NCBI GenBank assembly: GCA_902525585.1
Contig: CABZHQ010000016.1
Location: 1-41,399, forward strand
Reading direction: 5' to 3'
From: an uncultured Prochlorococcus sp.
Lineage (GTDB): Bacteria; Cyanobacteriota; Cyanobacteriia; PCC-6307; Cyanobiaceae
DNA length: 41,399 nt
Part shown: positions 26,241 to 35,524 of the stretch, piece after piece
Layout of the letters: each line of letters begins with the position of its first letter
How positions within the stretch are numbered: the first letter of the stretch is position 1
Position numbers and translations under genes: made by a program
The notes under the pieces: generated by a model
What the model was told of the DNA's origin: nothing
The model's database searches: none
Seen by the model: the letters and a program-made list of their open reading frames with translations, nothing else

Positions 26241-26860
26241 ATAGATCATCCTCAAATAGAAGGCCAAGAAGAGGCTCAAATAGAAGTTATTATCCACCAT
26301 ATCCAAAGGACATTGATCCGTATGGTCAAAGAAGTAATAGATTGCCTGCTTCTTCTGAACAAAAGATCAACTTTAGTACAGGAACCATTGCCGTACTTGC
26401 TGGAGTATTAATTTTAGGAGTTGGTATCGGGAGCGCTATTACCAGTACAACTGATGGCGGGCAGGGAAATATAGCAAGTCAACAACAATTAGATATGGCT
26501 GTTCCAGATCCTGAATTTTGCAGACAGTGGGGAGCTAGTGCTTTTGTAATTGATGTTGAAATGTATACGACTCTAAATCCATCTACGAGTTTTGTAACGC
26601 AACCAGCTCTTCAGCCAGGGTGTGTTATTAGGAGAGAGAATTGGACAGTTTTACAAAAACAGGGCGCAATTAGTAATGAAGATGTAAGAGAATGTAAGCA
26701 AAGGATGAATACTTTTGCTTATATTGGTTCTATAAGGGATAAGCCAATAGTTAAGTGCGTTTATCAGACCGATGTAAATGAAAATAAATTTATAATAAAA
26801 GGGGATGGACAAGCTGAAGACGGCGGGGTAGGAATTAACAAAGAAGCAATTCAGTTTTGA
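26237..26860 (+). CDS. single-TM protein, DUF3172-like
   Basis: This 207-aa protein starts at GTG 26237, overlapping the ndhM stop (GTGA), so it is probably translationally coupled to ndhM. It has an N-terminal Arg/Ser/Asn-rich region (1-45), one hydrophobic helix (about 47-70, [21 protein letters not shown]), and a soluble domain with conserved-looking Cys ([33 protein letters not shown]). I recall this as the cyanobacterial DUF3172 family of unknown function. The topology suggests a membrane-anchored domain with possible disulfides. A link to NDH-1 is only positional. Confidence 0.75.
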   Translation: MNRSSSNRRPRRGSNRSYYPPYPKDIDPYGQRSNRLPASSEQKINFSTGTIAVLAGVLILGVGIGSAITSTTDGGQGNIASQQQLDMAVPDPEFCRQWGASAFVIDVEMYTTLNPSTSFVTQPALQPGCVIRRENWTVLQKQGAISNEDVRECKQRMNTFAYIGSIRDKPIVKCVYQTDVNENKFIIKGDGQAEDGGVGINKEAIQF

Positions 26861-26865
26861 TCAAA

Positions 26866-27810
26866 TTATATATGCCTCAAAGGGCTTTCTAAACTAGCAA
26901 ATTGTGGGAGAATGTTTTTCTTAAATACTTCTGATGCTCTTGATGTATATCTTGAAGGATTAGTAATTAATTTAAGTTCTCTTTTTACCTCTAAATCAGC
27001 AATGAATGCTTTGTGGATTGTGCCAGCCGATAATTCTCTTTCAATAGAGACAACAGGCAAAAAGGAAGCTCCTAAACCTGATTGAACTGCATTCTTGATT
27101 GCTTCAAGAGAGTTAAGTTCCATCTCAATTTTTAATCTTTGAATATCAAGCCCTGAATCTTGGAGAAGTTTGTCAACAACTTTTCTTGTTGTAGATTGTG
27201 AGTCTAATGTTACAAAATTTAATTTGTATAAGTCTTCTTTTAGAAGCTCTTTTTTAGTCGAAAGTGGATGTTTAGATGGTAAAACTAATGCCAATTCATC
27301 AGTGGCATATGGAATTACTTGTAGCAAATTTTCCAAATCGCCAGGTAATTGTCCGCCAATAATGGCCAAGTCAATTTGTCCATTGGCCACACTCCAACCA
27401 GTTCTTCTCGTACTATGAACTTGAAGTTGAACGGATACATCAGGGTATTTTTGTCTGAATACACCTATCATTCTCGGCAATAAATAGGTACCTGTTGTTT
27501 GGCTCGCTCCAATGACAAGAGTTCCACCTTTTAAGCTATTTAAATCTTCAATAGCTTTGCAAGCTTCGTCGCATTGATTCAAAATTCGTTCACAATATTC
27601 AAGTAATAGTCTCCCTGCTTCAGTCAATAGAGCCTTTCTACCACCTCTGTCAAAAATTGTGATATCAAGTTGTTTTTCTAAATTTTGTATTTGCAAACTT
27701 ACAGCAGGTTGGGTTACATATAAGAGATCTGCAGCTTTTTTAAAACTTCCTTGAGCTGCTATGGCTTTTAATATTCTTAATTGGTCGAGTGTAAATGGTA
27801 ATTCTGGCAT
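26866..27810 (-). CDS. rbcR: LysR-type regulator RbcR (Ycf30/NdhR group)
   Basis: This 314-aa LTTR has an N-terminal HTH (about residues 6-65; [32 protein letters not shown]), the linker helix, and an effector-binding domain with [25 protein letters not shown] and the [21 protein letters not shown] segment typical of RbcR/CbbR-like cyanobacterial proteins. Relatives control Rubisco, carbon-concentrating or ndh genes. It lies between ndhM and ndhF/ndhD and diverges from the Z-ISO-like gene. Dyad symmetries in the 82-base spacer could be its own operator. Confidence 0.88.
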   Translation of the reverse strand: MPELPFTLDQLRILKAIAAQGSFKKAADLLYVTQPAVSLQIQNLEKQLDITIFDRGGRKALLTEAGRLLLEYCERILNQCDEACKAIEDLNSLKGGTLVIGASQTTGTYLLPRMIGVFRQKYPDVSVQLQVHSTRRTGWSVANGQIDLAIIGGQLPGDLENLLQVIPYATDELALVLPSKHPLSTKKELLKEDLYKLNFVTLDSQSTTRKVVDKLLQDSGLDIQRLKIEMELNSLEAIKNAVQSGLGASFLPVVSIERELSAGTIHKAFIADLEVKRELKLITNPSRYTSRASEVFKKNILPQFASLESPLRHI

Positions 27811-27828
27811 TTATTATGCCTACAATTT

Positions 27829-27834
27829 CTTATA
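27829..27834 (-). promoter_or_regulatory. candidate -10 box for rbcR
   Basis: The minus strand reads TATAAG here, 18 bases before the rbcR start. The dyad at 27841-27854 would lie between this box and its -35, a position suited to autorepression. Confidence 0.35.
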
Positions 27835-27840
27835 ATTCTA

Positions 27841-27854
27841 ATGCTTAGGAGCAT
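27841..27854. promoter_or_regulatory. dyad in the rbcR / Z-ISO-like spacer, possible LysR operator
   Basis: ATGCT-TAGG-AGCAT is a perfect 5-bp dyad. It overlaps a second dyad, CTAA-TGC-TTAG (27838-27848). LysR regulators typically bind short interrupted dyads between themselves and a divergent gene, which is the layout here. Confidence 0.4.
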
Positions 27855-27892
27855 ACTTGTTAAGAACAAAAATTATTTAACAGTTTAAATTA

Positions 27893-28621
27893 ATGGAGAT
27901 TCATAAAACTTCGCTGATCATTTTAATTTTAATTTTGATTTTTGCAGTCATTCATAGTGGGGGAGCAGCTTTAAGAATCAAAGCAGAATCTATAATGGGT
28001 CCAAGATTATGGCGGTTATGTTTTGTTTTTTTAAGTTTGCCATCTGCAATTATCTTGATTAGTTATTTTTTAGCACATAGATATGACGGAATCAGATTAT
28101 GGAATTTACAGGGCAATAATTTTGTTTTAATGGTCGTTTGGTTCTTAACTGCAATAAGTTTTTTATTTTTATATCCCGCTACTTACAATTTGCTAGAAAT
28201 TCCTTCAGTTTTAAAACCTAAAGTACGAATCTATGGGACTGGTATAATGCGAATCACAAGACATCCACAAGCATTTGGTCAGATAATTTGGTGTTTTTCT
28301 CATACTTTATGGATTGGTACATCATTCACATTAGTAACTTCTATTGGCTTAGTTTTGCATCACCTTTTTGCAATCTGGCATGGCGACAAGAGATTAGCAA
28401 AAAGATTTGGAGAAGAATTTGAAAATTTTAAAAAAAATACTTCCATAATCCCTTTCTTGGCGATACTTGAAGGGAGGCAAGAATTTAAGATTAAAGAATT
28501 TTTAAGGTTATCTCAAGTTGGCATATTAATTGCAATAGGCGTTCTTTGGTGGTCTCATCAATATATAAATATTGCTGTTAAAACATTTAATTCATCATTT
28601 TTGTCTGAATTTTTCAATTGA
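27893..28621 (+). CDS. NnrU-family membrane protein, probable 15-cis-zeta-carotene isomerase (Z-ISO)
   Basis: The 242-aa protein has about six hydrophobic helices. It carries the segments HRYDGIRLWNLQG (62-74), LFLYPATYNLLE, GIMRITRHPQAFGQIIWC (117-134), SHTLWIG, HHLFAIWHGDKRLAKRFGEEFE (156-177) and IIPFLAILEGRQ. From memory these match plant Z-ISO closely, more than NnrU proteins of denitrifiers. Z-ISO isomerises the central 15-cis bond of tri-cis-zeta-carotene and binds heme b through histidines; candidate ligands here include His124, His137, His156 and His157. Genes before and after it in the pathway (crtP, crtQ) are in this window. It precedes ndhF by 33 bases. Confidence 0.85.
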   Translation: MEIHKTSLIILILILIFAVIHSGGAALRIKAESIMGPRLWRLCFVFLSLPSAIILISYFLAHRYDGIRLWNLQGNNFVLMVVWFLTAISFLFLYPATYNLLEIPSVLKPKVRIYGTGIMRITRHPQAFGQIIWCFSHTLWIGTSFTLVTSIGLVLHHLFAIWHGDKRLAKRFGEEFENFKKNTSIIPFLAILEGRQEFKIKEFLRLSQVGILIAIGVLWWSHQYINIAVKTFNSSFLSEFFN

Positions 28622-28654
28622 CAGTTTAAAATCAAAATATAAGTTTTTTAAAAA

Positions 28655-30676
28655 ATGCCACAAGCTTCAGAAATTGCCTGGTTAATTCCCGTTTTCCCAC
28701 TTATTGGAGCAGTGCTTTCTGGCTTAGGACTAATAAGCATTAACAAAAAAATTAATAATTTAAGAGAAATTGTTTCTGTAGGTCTAATTTCTTTCGTTGG
28801 GATTTCTGCTGTAATTAGTTATAAAGCTTTAATTGAACAAGTTAATGGTTATCAAGCAGTAGAAAAATTATTTGTATGGGCCAATGCAGGAGATTTCACA
28901 ATTCCAATGGGATTTGTCCTTGATCCTTTGGGGAGTGTAATGCTTGCGTTAGTAACTACGATAACTTTGCTGGTAATGATTTACTCTCATGGTTACATGG
29001 CGCATGACAAAGGATATGTCAGATTTTTTACATATTTAGCATTATTTAGTAGTTCAATGATGGGATTAATAGTTAGTCCGAATTTATTAGAAATTTATGT
29101 TTTTTGGGAATTAGTTGGGATGTGTTCTTATTTATTAGTTGGTTTTTGGTATGACAGGGATGGCGCTGCACACGCTGCACAAAAAGCATTTGTTGTTAAT
29201 AGAGTGGGAGATTTTGGTTTGTTACTTGGAATTCTTGGCCTATTTTGGGCAACAAATAGTTTTGATTTTAATGAAATAGCTACTGGAATTTCTCAATCGA
29301 TATCTGACCATTCGATACCCATTTGGGCAGCTTTATTACTTTGTTTTTTAGTATTTCTAGGACCAATGGCTAAATCCGCACAGTTTCCTCTTCATGTGTG
29401 GTTACCTGATGCAATGGAAGGTCCTACACCAATTTCTGCACTTATCCATGCTGCAACAATGGTTGCAGCAGGAATCTTTCTTGTAGCAAGACTTCAACCA
29501 TTATATTCAATATTCCCTTCTATTCAGTTCATTATTGCTTTAGTTGGCACCATTACTTGTTTTTTGGGAGCCTCTATAGCTTTGACTCAAATGGATTTAA
29601 AAAAAGGTTTAGCCTATAGCACAGTTTCTCAGCTTGGGTATATGATGCTCGCAATGGGTTGTGGAGCACCAATAGCAGGAATTTTTCATTTAGTAACTCA
29701 TGCTTGCTTTAAAGCAATGCTATTTTTGGGATCTGGTTCCGTAATACATGCTATGGAAGAAGTAGTTGGCCACCAGCCAGTATTAGCTCAAGATATGAGA
29801 TTGATGGGCGGTTTAAGAAAAAAAATGCCATATACAGCAACAACCTTTTTAATAGGTTGTGTAGCAATTAGTGGAATTCCCCCATTGGCAGGTTTTTGGA
29901 GTAAAGACGAGATACTCGGAAATGCTTTTATATCATTTCCAGCTTTTTGGTTTGTAGGACTTCTAACAGCTGGCATGACTGCTTTTTATATGTTTAGGCT
30001 TTATTTCTTGACATTTGAAGGAGATTTTAGAGGGGAGAATAAAGAATTGCAAAAACAGCTTCTATTAGCCTCTAAAACAAACCCAGATGAAGAAAATGAA
30101 GAAGAGCATGAAGAACATGGCTCTATTCATGAGTCACCCTGGTCAATGACATTTCCCTTAGTATTTCTAGCTGTACCGTCTGTAATTATCGGTTTTATGG
30201 GACTTCCCTGGGATAGCAAAATTGCAAATTTACTCGATCCTGAAGAAGCTGAGACTGCTGCAAAAGCCTTTGAGGTAAAAGAATTTTTGCCTTTAGCACT
30301 CGCGTCAGTACTTATTGCATCAGCTGGAATCATTATTGCTTATCAGGCATATTTTGTGAAAAAAATTAATTTATCAGTTTTATTTGCCGAAAAGTTTCCG
30401 AGCATCAACCGATTTTTATCAAATAAATGGTATCTAGATGATATTAATGAAAAACTTTTTGTTAAGGGTAGTAGAAAACTTGCTAAAGAAGTTTTAGAAG
30501 TTGATTCTAAGGTTGTTGATGGTGTAGTAAATCTTACTGGACTTGTAACTTTAGGTAGTGGACAAGGTTTAAAATATTTTGAGACTGGAAGGGCTCAATT
30601 TTATGCGCTTATTGTTTTTGGAGGCGTAATTCTACTAGTTGCTATATTTGGTTTTCAATCTCCTCAAGTATCTTAA
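28655..30676 (+). CDS. ndhF: NAD(P)H-quinone oxidoreductase chain 5 (NdhF)
   Basis: This 673-aa, antiporter-like membrane subunit of NDH-1 has about 15-16 helices. Characteristic segments are FWELVGMCSYLLVGFWYDRDGAAHAAQKAFVVNRVGDFG, KSAQFPLHVWLPDAMEGPTPISALIHAATMVAAG and the helix-lysine region KKGLAYSTVSQLGYMMLA. The C-terminal part holds a Glu/His-rich stretch (about 470-490) and the lateral-helix region with NKWYLDDINE. It looks like the NdhF1 type of respiratory/cyclic flow, not the CO2-uptake NdhF3/F4. The Z-ISO-like gene precedes it and ndhD follows. Confidence 0.95.
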   Translation: MPQASEIAWLIPVFPLIGAVLSGLGLISINKKINNLREIVSVGLISFVGISAVISYKALIEQVNGYQAVEKLFVWANAGDFTIPMGFVLDPLGSVMLALVTTITLLVMIYSHGYMAHDKGYVRFFTYLALFSSSMMGLIVSPNLLEIYVFWELVGMCSYLLVGFWYDRDGAAHAAQKAFVVNRVGDFGLLLGILGLFWATNSFDFNEIATGISQSISDHSIPIWAALLLCFLVFLGPMAKSAQFPLHVWLPDAMEGPTPISALIHAATMVAAGIFLVARLQPLYSIFPSIQFIIALVGTITCFLGASIALTQMDLKKGLAYSTVSQLGYMMLAMGCGAPIAGIFHLVTHACFKAMLFLGSGSVIHAMEEVVGHQPVLAQDMRLMGGLRKKMPYTATTFLIGCVAISGIPPLAGFWSKDEILGNAFISFPAFWFVGLLTAGMTAFYMFRLYFLTFEGDFRGENKELQKQLLLASKTNPDEENEEEHEEHGSIHESPWSMTFPLVFLAVPSVIIGFMGLPWDSKIANLLDPEEAETAAKAFEVKEFLPLALASVLIASAGIIIAYQAYFVKKINLSVLFAEKFPSINRFLSNKWYLDDINEKLFVKGSRKLAKEVLEVDSKVVDGVVNLTGLVTLGSGQGLKYFETGRAQFYALIVFGGVILLVAIFGFQSPQVS

Positions 30677-30797
30677 TTTCAATTGTGTGTCTTCACTGTC
30701 CATTGGGGTGAAAAAATACAGAAAATTTCTAGACTTTATTTAAGATAAATTTCTTATTAAATTGAGTACTTATTTTTATACGCATTTTGCGACACAA

Positions 30798-32402
30798 ATG
30801 TTGGGAACTTTGGGAGCTGGATTGTCTAATTTTCCTTGGTTATCTGCTTCAATTTTATTTCCCATTATTAGTGCATTTGTGATACCTTTTTTCCCAGATA
30901 AAGGGGATGGCAAAGAGGTGAGATGGTTTGCATTATCTATTGCATTAATAACTTTTTTAATAACTGTAGGTTCATATATAAATGGCTTTGATATTAGTAA
31001 TGAAAATGTTCAACTGAAAGAAAATATTAGTTGGCTCCCTGATTTAGGTCTTACTTGGTCTGTTGGCGCTGATGGCATCTCTATGCCATTAATATTATTG
31101 ACTAGTTTTATAACTGCTTTAGCAGTTCTTGCTGCATGGCCAGTCAAGTTCAAACCAAAGTTATTTTTCTTTTTGATATTGGTTATGGATGGTGGGCAAA
31201 TTGCTGTTTTTGCTGTACAAGATATGCTTTTATTCTTTCTTACTTGGGAACTTGAATTAATTCCTGTTTATTTATTACTGGCTATATGGGGAGGCAAAAA
31301 TCGACAATATGCAGCAACAAAATTCATTATTTATACAGCTGGTAGTTCTATCTTCATTCTTCTGGCAGCGTTAGCAATGGGGTTCTATGGTACAGAAATT
31401 CCTAACTTTGAGTTTGCTCACTTGGCAGCTCAAGATTTTAGTCAAAAATTCCAAATATTATGTTACATAGGGCTTTTAATTGCATTTGGAGTGAAACTAC
31501 CAATAGTACCTCTTCATACTTGGCTTCCAGATGCTCATGGAGAAGCTACAGCTCCTGTTCATATGCTTTTAGCAGGAATTTTATTAAAGATGGGAGGATA
31601 TGCTCTTTTAAGATTTAATGCACAATTATTACCCATTGCTCATGCTCAATTTGCCCCATTATTAATAGTTCTTGGGGTAGTCAATATAATTTATGCTGCA
31701 TTAACTTCTTTTGCTCAAAGAAATCTTAAGAGAAAAATTGCGTATAGTTCGATAAGTCATATGGGTTTTGTTCTTATTGGTATAGGAAGTTTTAGTAGCC
31801 TTGGAACAAGCGGAGCTATGCTGCAAATGGTTAGTCATGGATTAATCGGTGCAAGTTTATTTTTTCTTGTTGGAGCCACTTATGACAGAACAAAGACTCT
31901 TAAACTTGATGAAATGAGTGGTGTAGGACAAAAAATGAGAATCATGTTTGCCCTATGGACTGCTTGCTCCTTGGCTTCCCTAGCATTGCCTGGTATGAGT
32001 GGATTTGTTTCCGAATTGATGGTGTTTACAGGATTTGTTACTGATGAGGTGTATACACTTCCGTTTAGGGTGGTGATGGCCTCTTTAGCTGCTATCGGTG
32101 TAATACTTACTCCTATTTATCTACTTTCAATGTTACGAGAAATTTTCTTTGGTAAAGAAAATCCTAAATTAATCGAAGAACGAAAACTAATAGATGCAGA
32201 GCCAAGGGAAGTTTATATTATTGCTTGTTTACTTTTTCCGATTATTGGAATAGGTTTGTACCCACGATTAGTTACTGAAAGCTACATTGCATCTATCAAT
32301 AATTTGGTCGATCGAAATTTAACAGCAGTCAAAGGTGCTGTGAAAACAAATATTTTTTCAGGAACTAAAACAAATGACATTCTAAAAGCTCCAACAATAT
32401 AA
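30798..32402 (+). CDS. ndhD: NAD(P)H-quinone oxidoreductase chain 4 (NdhD1 type)
   Basis: This 534-aa antiporter-like subunit has about 14 helices. Diagnostic parts are [77 protein letters not shown] and [18 protein letters not shown]. The open frame begins at TTG 30762, but the ATG at 30798 puts the first helix ([13 protein letters not shown]) close to the N-terminus as in relatives, so it is preferred. ndhF lies upstream; the 121-base gap holds a weak hairpin (TTCAC/GTGAA, 30692-30712) and no ORF. Confidence 0.94.
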   Translation: MLGTLGAGLSNFPWLSASILFPIISAFVIPFFPDKGDGKEVRWFALSIALITFLITVGSYINGFDISNENVQLKENISWLPDLGLTWSVGADGISMPLILLTSFITALAVLAAWPVKFKPKLFFFLILVMDGGQIAVFAVQDMLLFFLTWELELIPVYLLLAIWGGKNRQYAATKFIIYTAGSSIFILLAALAMGFYGTEIPNFEFAHLAAQDFSQKFQILCYIGLLIAFGVKLPIVPLHTWLPDAHGEATAPVHMLLAGILLKMGGYALLRFNAQLLPIAHAQFAPLLIVLGVVNIIYAALTSFAQRNLKRKIAYSSISHMGFVLIGIGSFSSLGTSGAMLQMVSHGLIGASLFFLVGATYDRTKTLKLDEMSGVGQKMRIMFALWTACSLASLALPGMSGFVSELMVFTGFVTDEVYTLPFRVVMASLAAIGVILTPIYLLSMLREIFFGKENPKLIEERKLIDAEPREVYIIACLLFPIIGIGLYPRLVTESYIASINNLVDRNLTAVKGAVKTNIFSGTKTNDILKAPTI

Positions 32403-32525
32403 TTTTTTAAATTTATTCAATATTATTTGGCATTAAATAAATTAAAAGATATCTTGTGAGTAGATTTTATCAATTTCAAAATATCTTATTCTAATCCTAT
32501 TGATAAGCAACAATTAGGCCCTAGA

Positions 32526-33347
32526 TTGTTGATTAAATTTCTTCAAGACGCCGCAGGTAAAGGTGAGCTTGATCCATGGGATATTGATGTAATAAGTGTA
32601 ATTGATAGTTTTTTAGGGCAATACTCACATACTTTTAATCAATCTTCAAATAGTCAAATCTCATATCATAAAGATTTAGCTGAGACCAGCGAAGCATTCT
32701 TTGCGGCCTCCGTACTAGTTAATCTTAAGGCTCAGGTTTTGGAATCTGATGTTTTCAAAGACGATTCTTCCGATTTTGAAGATGAATTTGATTTGGATGA
32801 TCAAGATTGGATTGATAAAGAATTTGATATTCCAAAATATCCTGAAAAATATCTAAGGAGAAGATCAATTGCACAACCAATTCTTAAACGTACAACAACA
32901 TTGGGAGAACTTATTAGTCAGCTAGAGTCAATAGCAGAAGTTATAGAAACCCAAGATATTTTGCTTATGAAGAGAAAAAGAAATAAAAAATATTCTGATA
33001 AGGCTTTAATTTCCCAAGTAAAATCTTTAGCGCATCGCGAGAAACTTCCAGAAACTACTAAAGCATTAGGGAAATTTATTGAAGGATGGGAAAAAGCATT
33101 ACAATGGATAGATTTTGAATATTTAGTCAAGAAATGGCAAACAGTTGTTAAAAATGATTTAGATAAAGATCGTTTGGGAGTTTTTTGGGCTTTATTATTT
33201 TTATCATCTGAAAATAAAATTGAAATTAAACAAAATAATTCTTTATATGGCCCAATTCAAATTAAAAGAATAATACCTGATGGATGCGCAGCTCAATTGC
33301 CTATAGAAAATCTTGAGGTAAGTAATGCCTCTTCCTCGATTGCTTAG
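32526..33347 (+). CDS. scpA: segregation and condensation protein A (ScpA)
   Basis: This is at least 273 aa. The kleisin partner of SMC and ScpB organises the chromosome. Recognisable parts are LLIKFLQDAAGKGELDPWDIDVISVIDSFL (the FEGPLDLLLxLI...DIPI-like N-terminal motif), a middle with AASVLVNLKAQVLE, an acidic linker (FEDEFDLDDQDWIDKEFD) and a C-terminal winged helix with VFWALLFLSSENKIEI. The 5' end is uncertain: TTG 32526 is the first standard start, yet the 22 codons before it (back to a TGA at 32457) are open and contain the conserved GP of the motif. Confidence 0.82.
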   Translation: MLIKFLQDAAGKGELDPWDIDVISVIDSFLGQYSHTFNQSSNSQISYHKDLAETSEAFFAASVLVNLKAQVLESDVFKDDSSDFEDEFDLDDQDWIDKEFDIPKYPEKYLRRRSIAQPILKRTTTLGELISQLESIAEVIETQDILLMKRKRNKKYSDKALISQVKSLAHREKLPETTKALGKFIEGWEKALQWIDFEYLVKKWQTVVKNDLDKDRLGVFWALLFLSSENKIEIKQNNSLYGPIQIKRIIPDGCAAQLPIENLEVSNASSSIA

Positions 33348-33394
33348 AAGCGTAATAGTAATAACGTATAATTTTAAAAAATGGTTTTGAATTT

Positions 33395-34573
33395 ATGAAG
33401 GCAATGATACTTGCGGCAGGAAAAGGTACACGTGTTCAGCCTATAACTCATGTTATTCCTAAGCCGATGATTCCGATTTTGCAAAAACCTGTTATGGAGT
33501 TTCTCTTGGAACTTTTAAGAGAACATAACTTTAAGGAAATAATGGTAAATGTTTCACATCTGGCTGAAGAAATTGAAAATTATTTTAGGGATGGGCAAAG
33601 ATTTGGAGTAGAAATTGCCTATAGTTTTGAGGGAAGAATTGAAGATGGAGAATTAATAGGTGATGCTTTGGGATCCGCAGGAGGTTTAAAAAAAATTCAG
33701 GATTTTCAAAATTTTTTTGATGAAACTTTTGTTGTTTTGTGTGGTGATGCTTTAGTTGATTTAGATTTAACTCAAGCTGTTAAAAAACATAAGCAGAAAG
33801 GAGCTATTGCTAGCTTAATAACAAAGAAGGTAACTAAAGATCAAGTATCAAGTTACGGAGTCGTAGTTTCTGATGAAAATGGACTTATAAAGGCTTTTCA
33901 GGAAAAGCCAACAGTTGATCAAGCTTTAAGTGACTCTATAAATACAGGAATTTATCTTTTCGAACCTGAAATTTTTAATTACATACCTTCAGCAGAGAAA
34001 TTTGATATTGGAGCTGATCTTTTTCCTAAACTTGTTGAAATGGATTTACCATTTTTTGCATTACCAATGGATTTTGAATGGGTAGATATTGGAAAAGTTC
34101 CTGATTATTGGAGTGCTATAAGAAATGTATTGCAAGGCAAGGTAAGACAAGTGCAAATACCAGGTAAGGAAATAAAACCAGGAGTTTTTACCGGTTTGAA
34201 TGTAGCGGCTAATTGGGAAAAGGTTAATATTACCGGGCCTGTTTATATAGGAGGCATGACTAGGATTGAGGATGGAGCAACTATTATTGGACCTTCCATG
34301 ATTGGACCCAGTTGTTGTATTTGCGAGGGGGCAACTATAGATAACTCAATTATTTTTGATTATTCTAAAATTGGTAAAGGTGTAAGACTTATGGATAAGT
34401 TAGTGTTTGGTAAATATTGCGTTGGGAAAAATGGAGATCATTTTGATCTGCAAGATGCATCTTTAGATTGGTTAATAGCAGATTCCAGAAGATCTGATTT
34501 GACTGAGCCATCGCCACAGCAGAAAGCTATGGCAGAATTATTAGGTACTGATTTGATTAACATTCCAGACTAA
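33395..34573 (+). CDS. NDP-sugar pyrophosphorylase-like nucleotidyltransferase with left-handed beta-helix tail
   Basis: This 392-aa protein has an N-terminal nucleotidyltransferase domain: the loop AAGKGTRVQPITHVIPKPMIPI, GSAGGL, the metal aspartate in CGDALVDLD, and FQEKP. From about residue 250 a hexapeptide-repeat region follows (GVFTGLNVAANW, GPVYIGGMTRIEDGATIIGPSMIGPSC). The layout fits mannose-1-phosphate guanylyltransferase or glucose-1-phosphate thymidylyl/uridylyltransferase types, and the actual sugar is not determinable here. It probably serves polysaccharide or envelope synthesis. Its last 17 bases overlap the convergent metF gene. Confidence 0.87.
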   Translation: MKAMILAAGKGTRVQPITHVIPKPMIPILQKPVMEFLLELLREHNFKEIMVNVSHLAEEIENYFRDGQRFGVEIAYSFEGRIEDGELIGDALGSAGGLKKIQDFQNFFDETFVVLCGDALVDLDLTQAVKKHKQKGAIASLITKKVTKDQVSSYGVVVSDENGLIKAFQEKPTVDQALSDSINTGIYLFEPEIFNYIPSAEKFDIGADLFPKLVEMDLPFFALPMDFEWVDIGKVPDYWSAIRNVLQGKVRQVQIPGKEIKPGVFTGLNVAANWEKVNITGPVYIGGMTRIEDGATIIGPSMIGPSCCICEGATIDNSIIFDYSKIGKGVRLMDKLVFGKYCVGKNGDHFDLQDASLDWLIADSRRSDLTEPSPQQKAMAELLGTDLINIPD

Positions 34574-35447
34574 GATCAGCTTTTTCAATAATCTCAGGAA
34601 TTAAATGCTCTGCTTTTACTGCCATTAGATGTACACCATCAGCTATATTAATAAAATCATGAGCTTGTTCAGCTGCAATTTTAATACCTTCTTGTAATGG
34701 GTCTTTAGCATCTTTAAGACGATTTAAGATATTTTCAGGGATGTTTGCGCCCGGAACGTATTTATTTATAAAGAGAGCGTTTTTGTAAGACTTTAATAGG
34801 AATACACCTGCAATTACAGGAATTTCAAGAGGATTGCTAATTTTTTCACAAAACTCTATCAAATTTTCTCTTTCCATAACCATTTGAGTTTGTATAAACC
34901 CAGCTCCAGCCTCTTTTTTCTTTTTAATTCTATTTTCTAAACTTCTTTTATTTTTGCAACTAGGATCAGCTGCAGTACCTGCAAAAATAAATGTTTTTTT
35001 ATCGGAAAGTGCCCCTAGAGTAGGATCAATTCCTTTATTGAAAGCCTGAATTTGTTGAAGCAATCTAACTGACTCAAACTCATGTACGGATTTGGCATCT
35101 TGTTGATCCCCAGCTTTTACTGAATCACCGGTAATGCATAAAATGTTTCTAATACCTAAAGCATTTGCTCCCAGAATGTCTGATTGTAAAGCAATTTTAT
35201 TACGATCTCTGCAAGAAATTTGCATTACTGGTTCTATCCCATTCTCCAGTAATAGTTTGGACATTGCCAAGCTGCACATTCTCATTATAGCTCTGCTTCC
35301 ATCGGTAATGTTAACAGCATGTACCTTCTCTTTCAAAAGTTGTGCTATCTTAAGAGATCTTACGGGGCTTCCACCTCTTGGCGGCATTAACTCTGCCGTT
35401 ATTACCTTAGATTTTTTTTCTAAAGTCTGCTGAAGTTTTGATTTCAA
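34557..35447 (-). CDS. metF: methylenetetrahydrofolate reductase
   Basis: This 296-aa TIM-barrel flavoprotein reduces 5,10-methylene-THF to 5-methyl-THF for methionine synthesis. The N-terminal strand holds Glu19 in TAELMPPRGG (the FEFFPPK-like motif). VNITDGSRA, ISCRDRN, NILCITGDSVKAGDQ and GAGFIQTQMVME follow the family order. Length fits the bacterial single-domain enzyme. Its 3' end is antisense to the last 17 bases of the nucleotidyltransferase gene. It diverges from the PedR-like gene across 77 bases. Confidence 0.9.
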   Translation of the reverse strand: MKSKLQQTLEKKSKVITAELMPPRGGSPVRSLKIAQLLKEKVHAVNITDGSRAIMRMCSLAMSKLLLENGIEPVMQISCRDRNKIALQSDILGANALGIRNILCITGDSVKAGDQQDAKSVHEFESVRLLQQIQAFNKGIDPTLGALSDKKTFIFAGTAADPSCKNKRSLENRIKKKKEAGAGFIQTQMVMERENLIEFCEKISNPLEIPVIAGVFLLKSYKNALFINKYVPGANIPENILNRLKDAKDPLQEGIKIAAEQAHDFINIADGVHLMAVKAEHLIPEIIEKADLSLEC

Positions 35448-35524
35448 TTGCTTTTGTTTCCTAGTTGGTTAACAAGTGTACTGAGATTGCTAAACTTAAT
35501 TAATATAAAAAAGGAACTGTTTAA

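Noticed and set aside
30762..30797. TTG-initiated 12-residue extension of ndhD
   Set aside because: Relatives place the first helix near the N-terminus, and the ATG at 30798 does so; the extension has no support.
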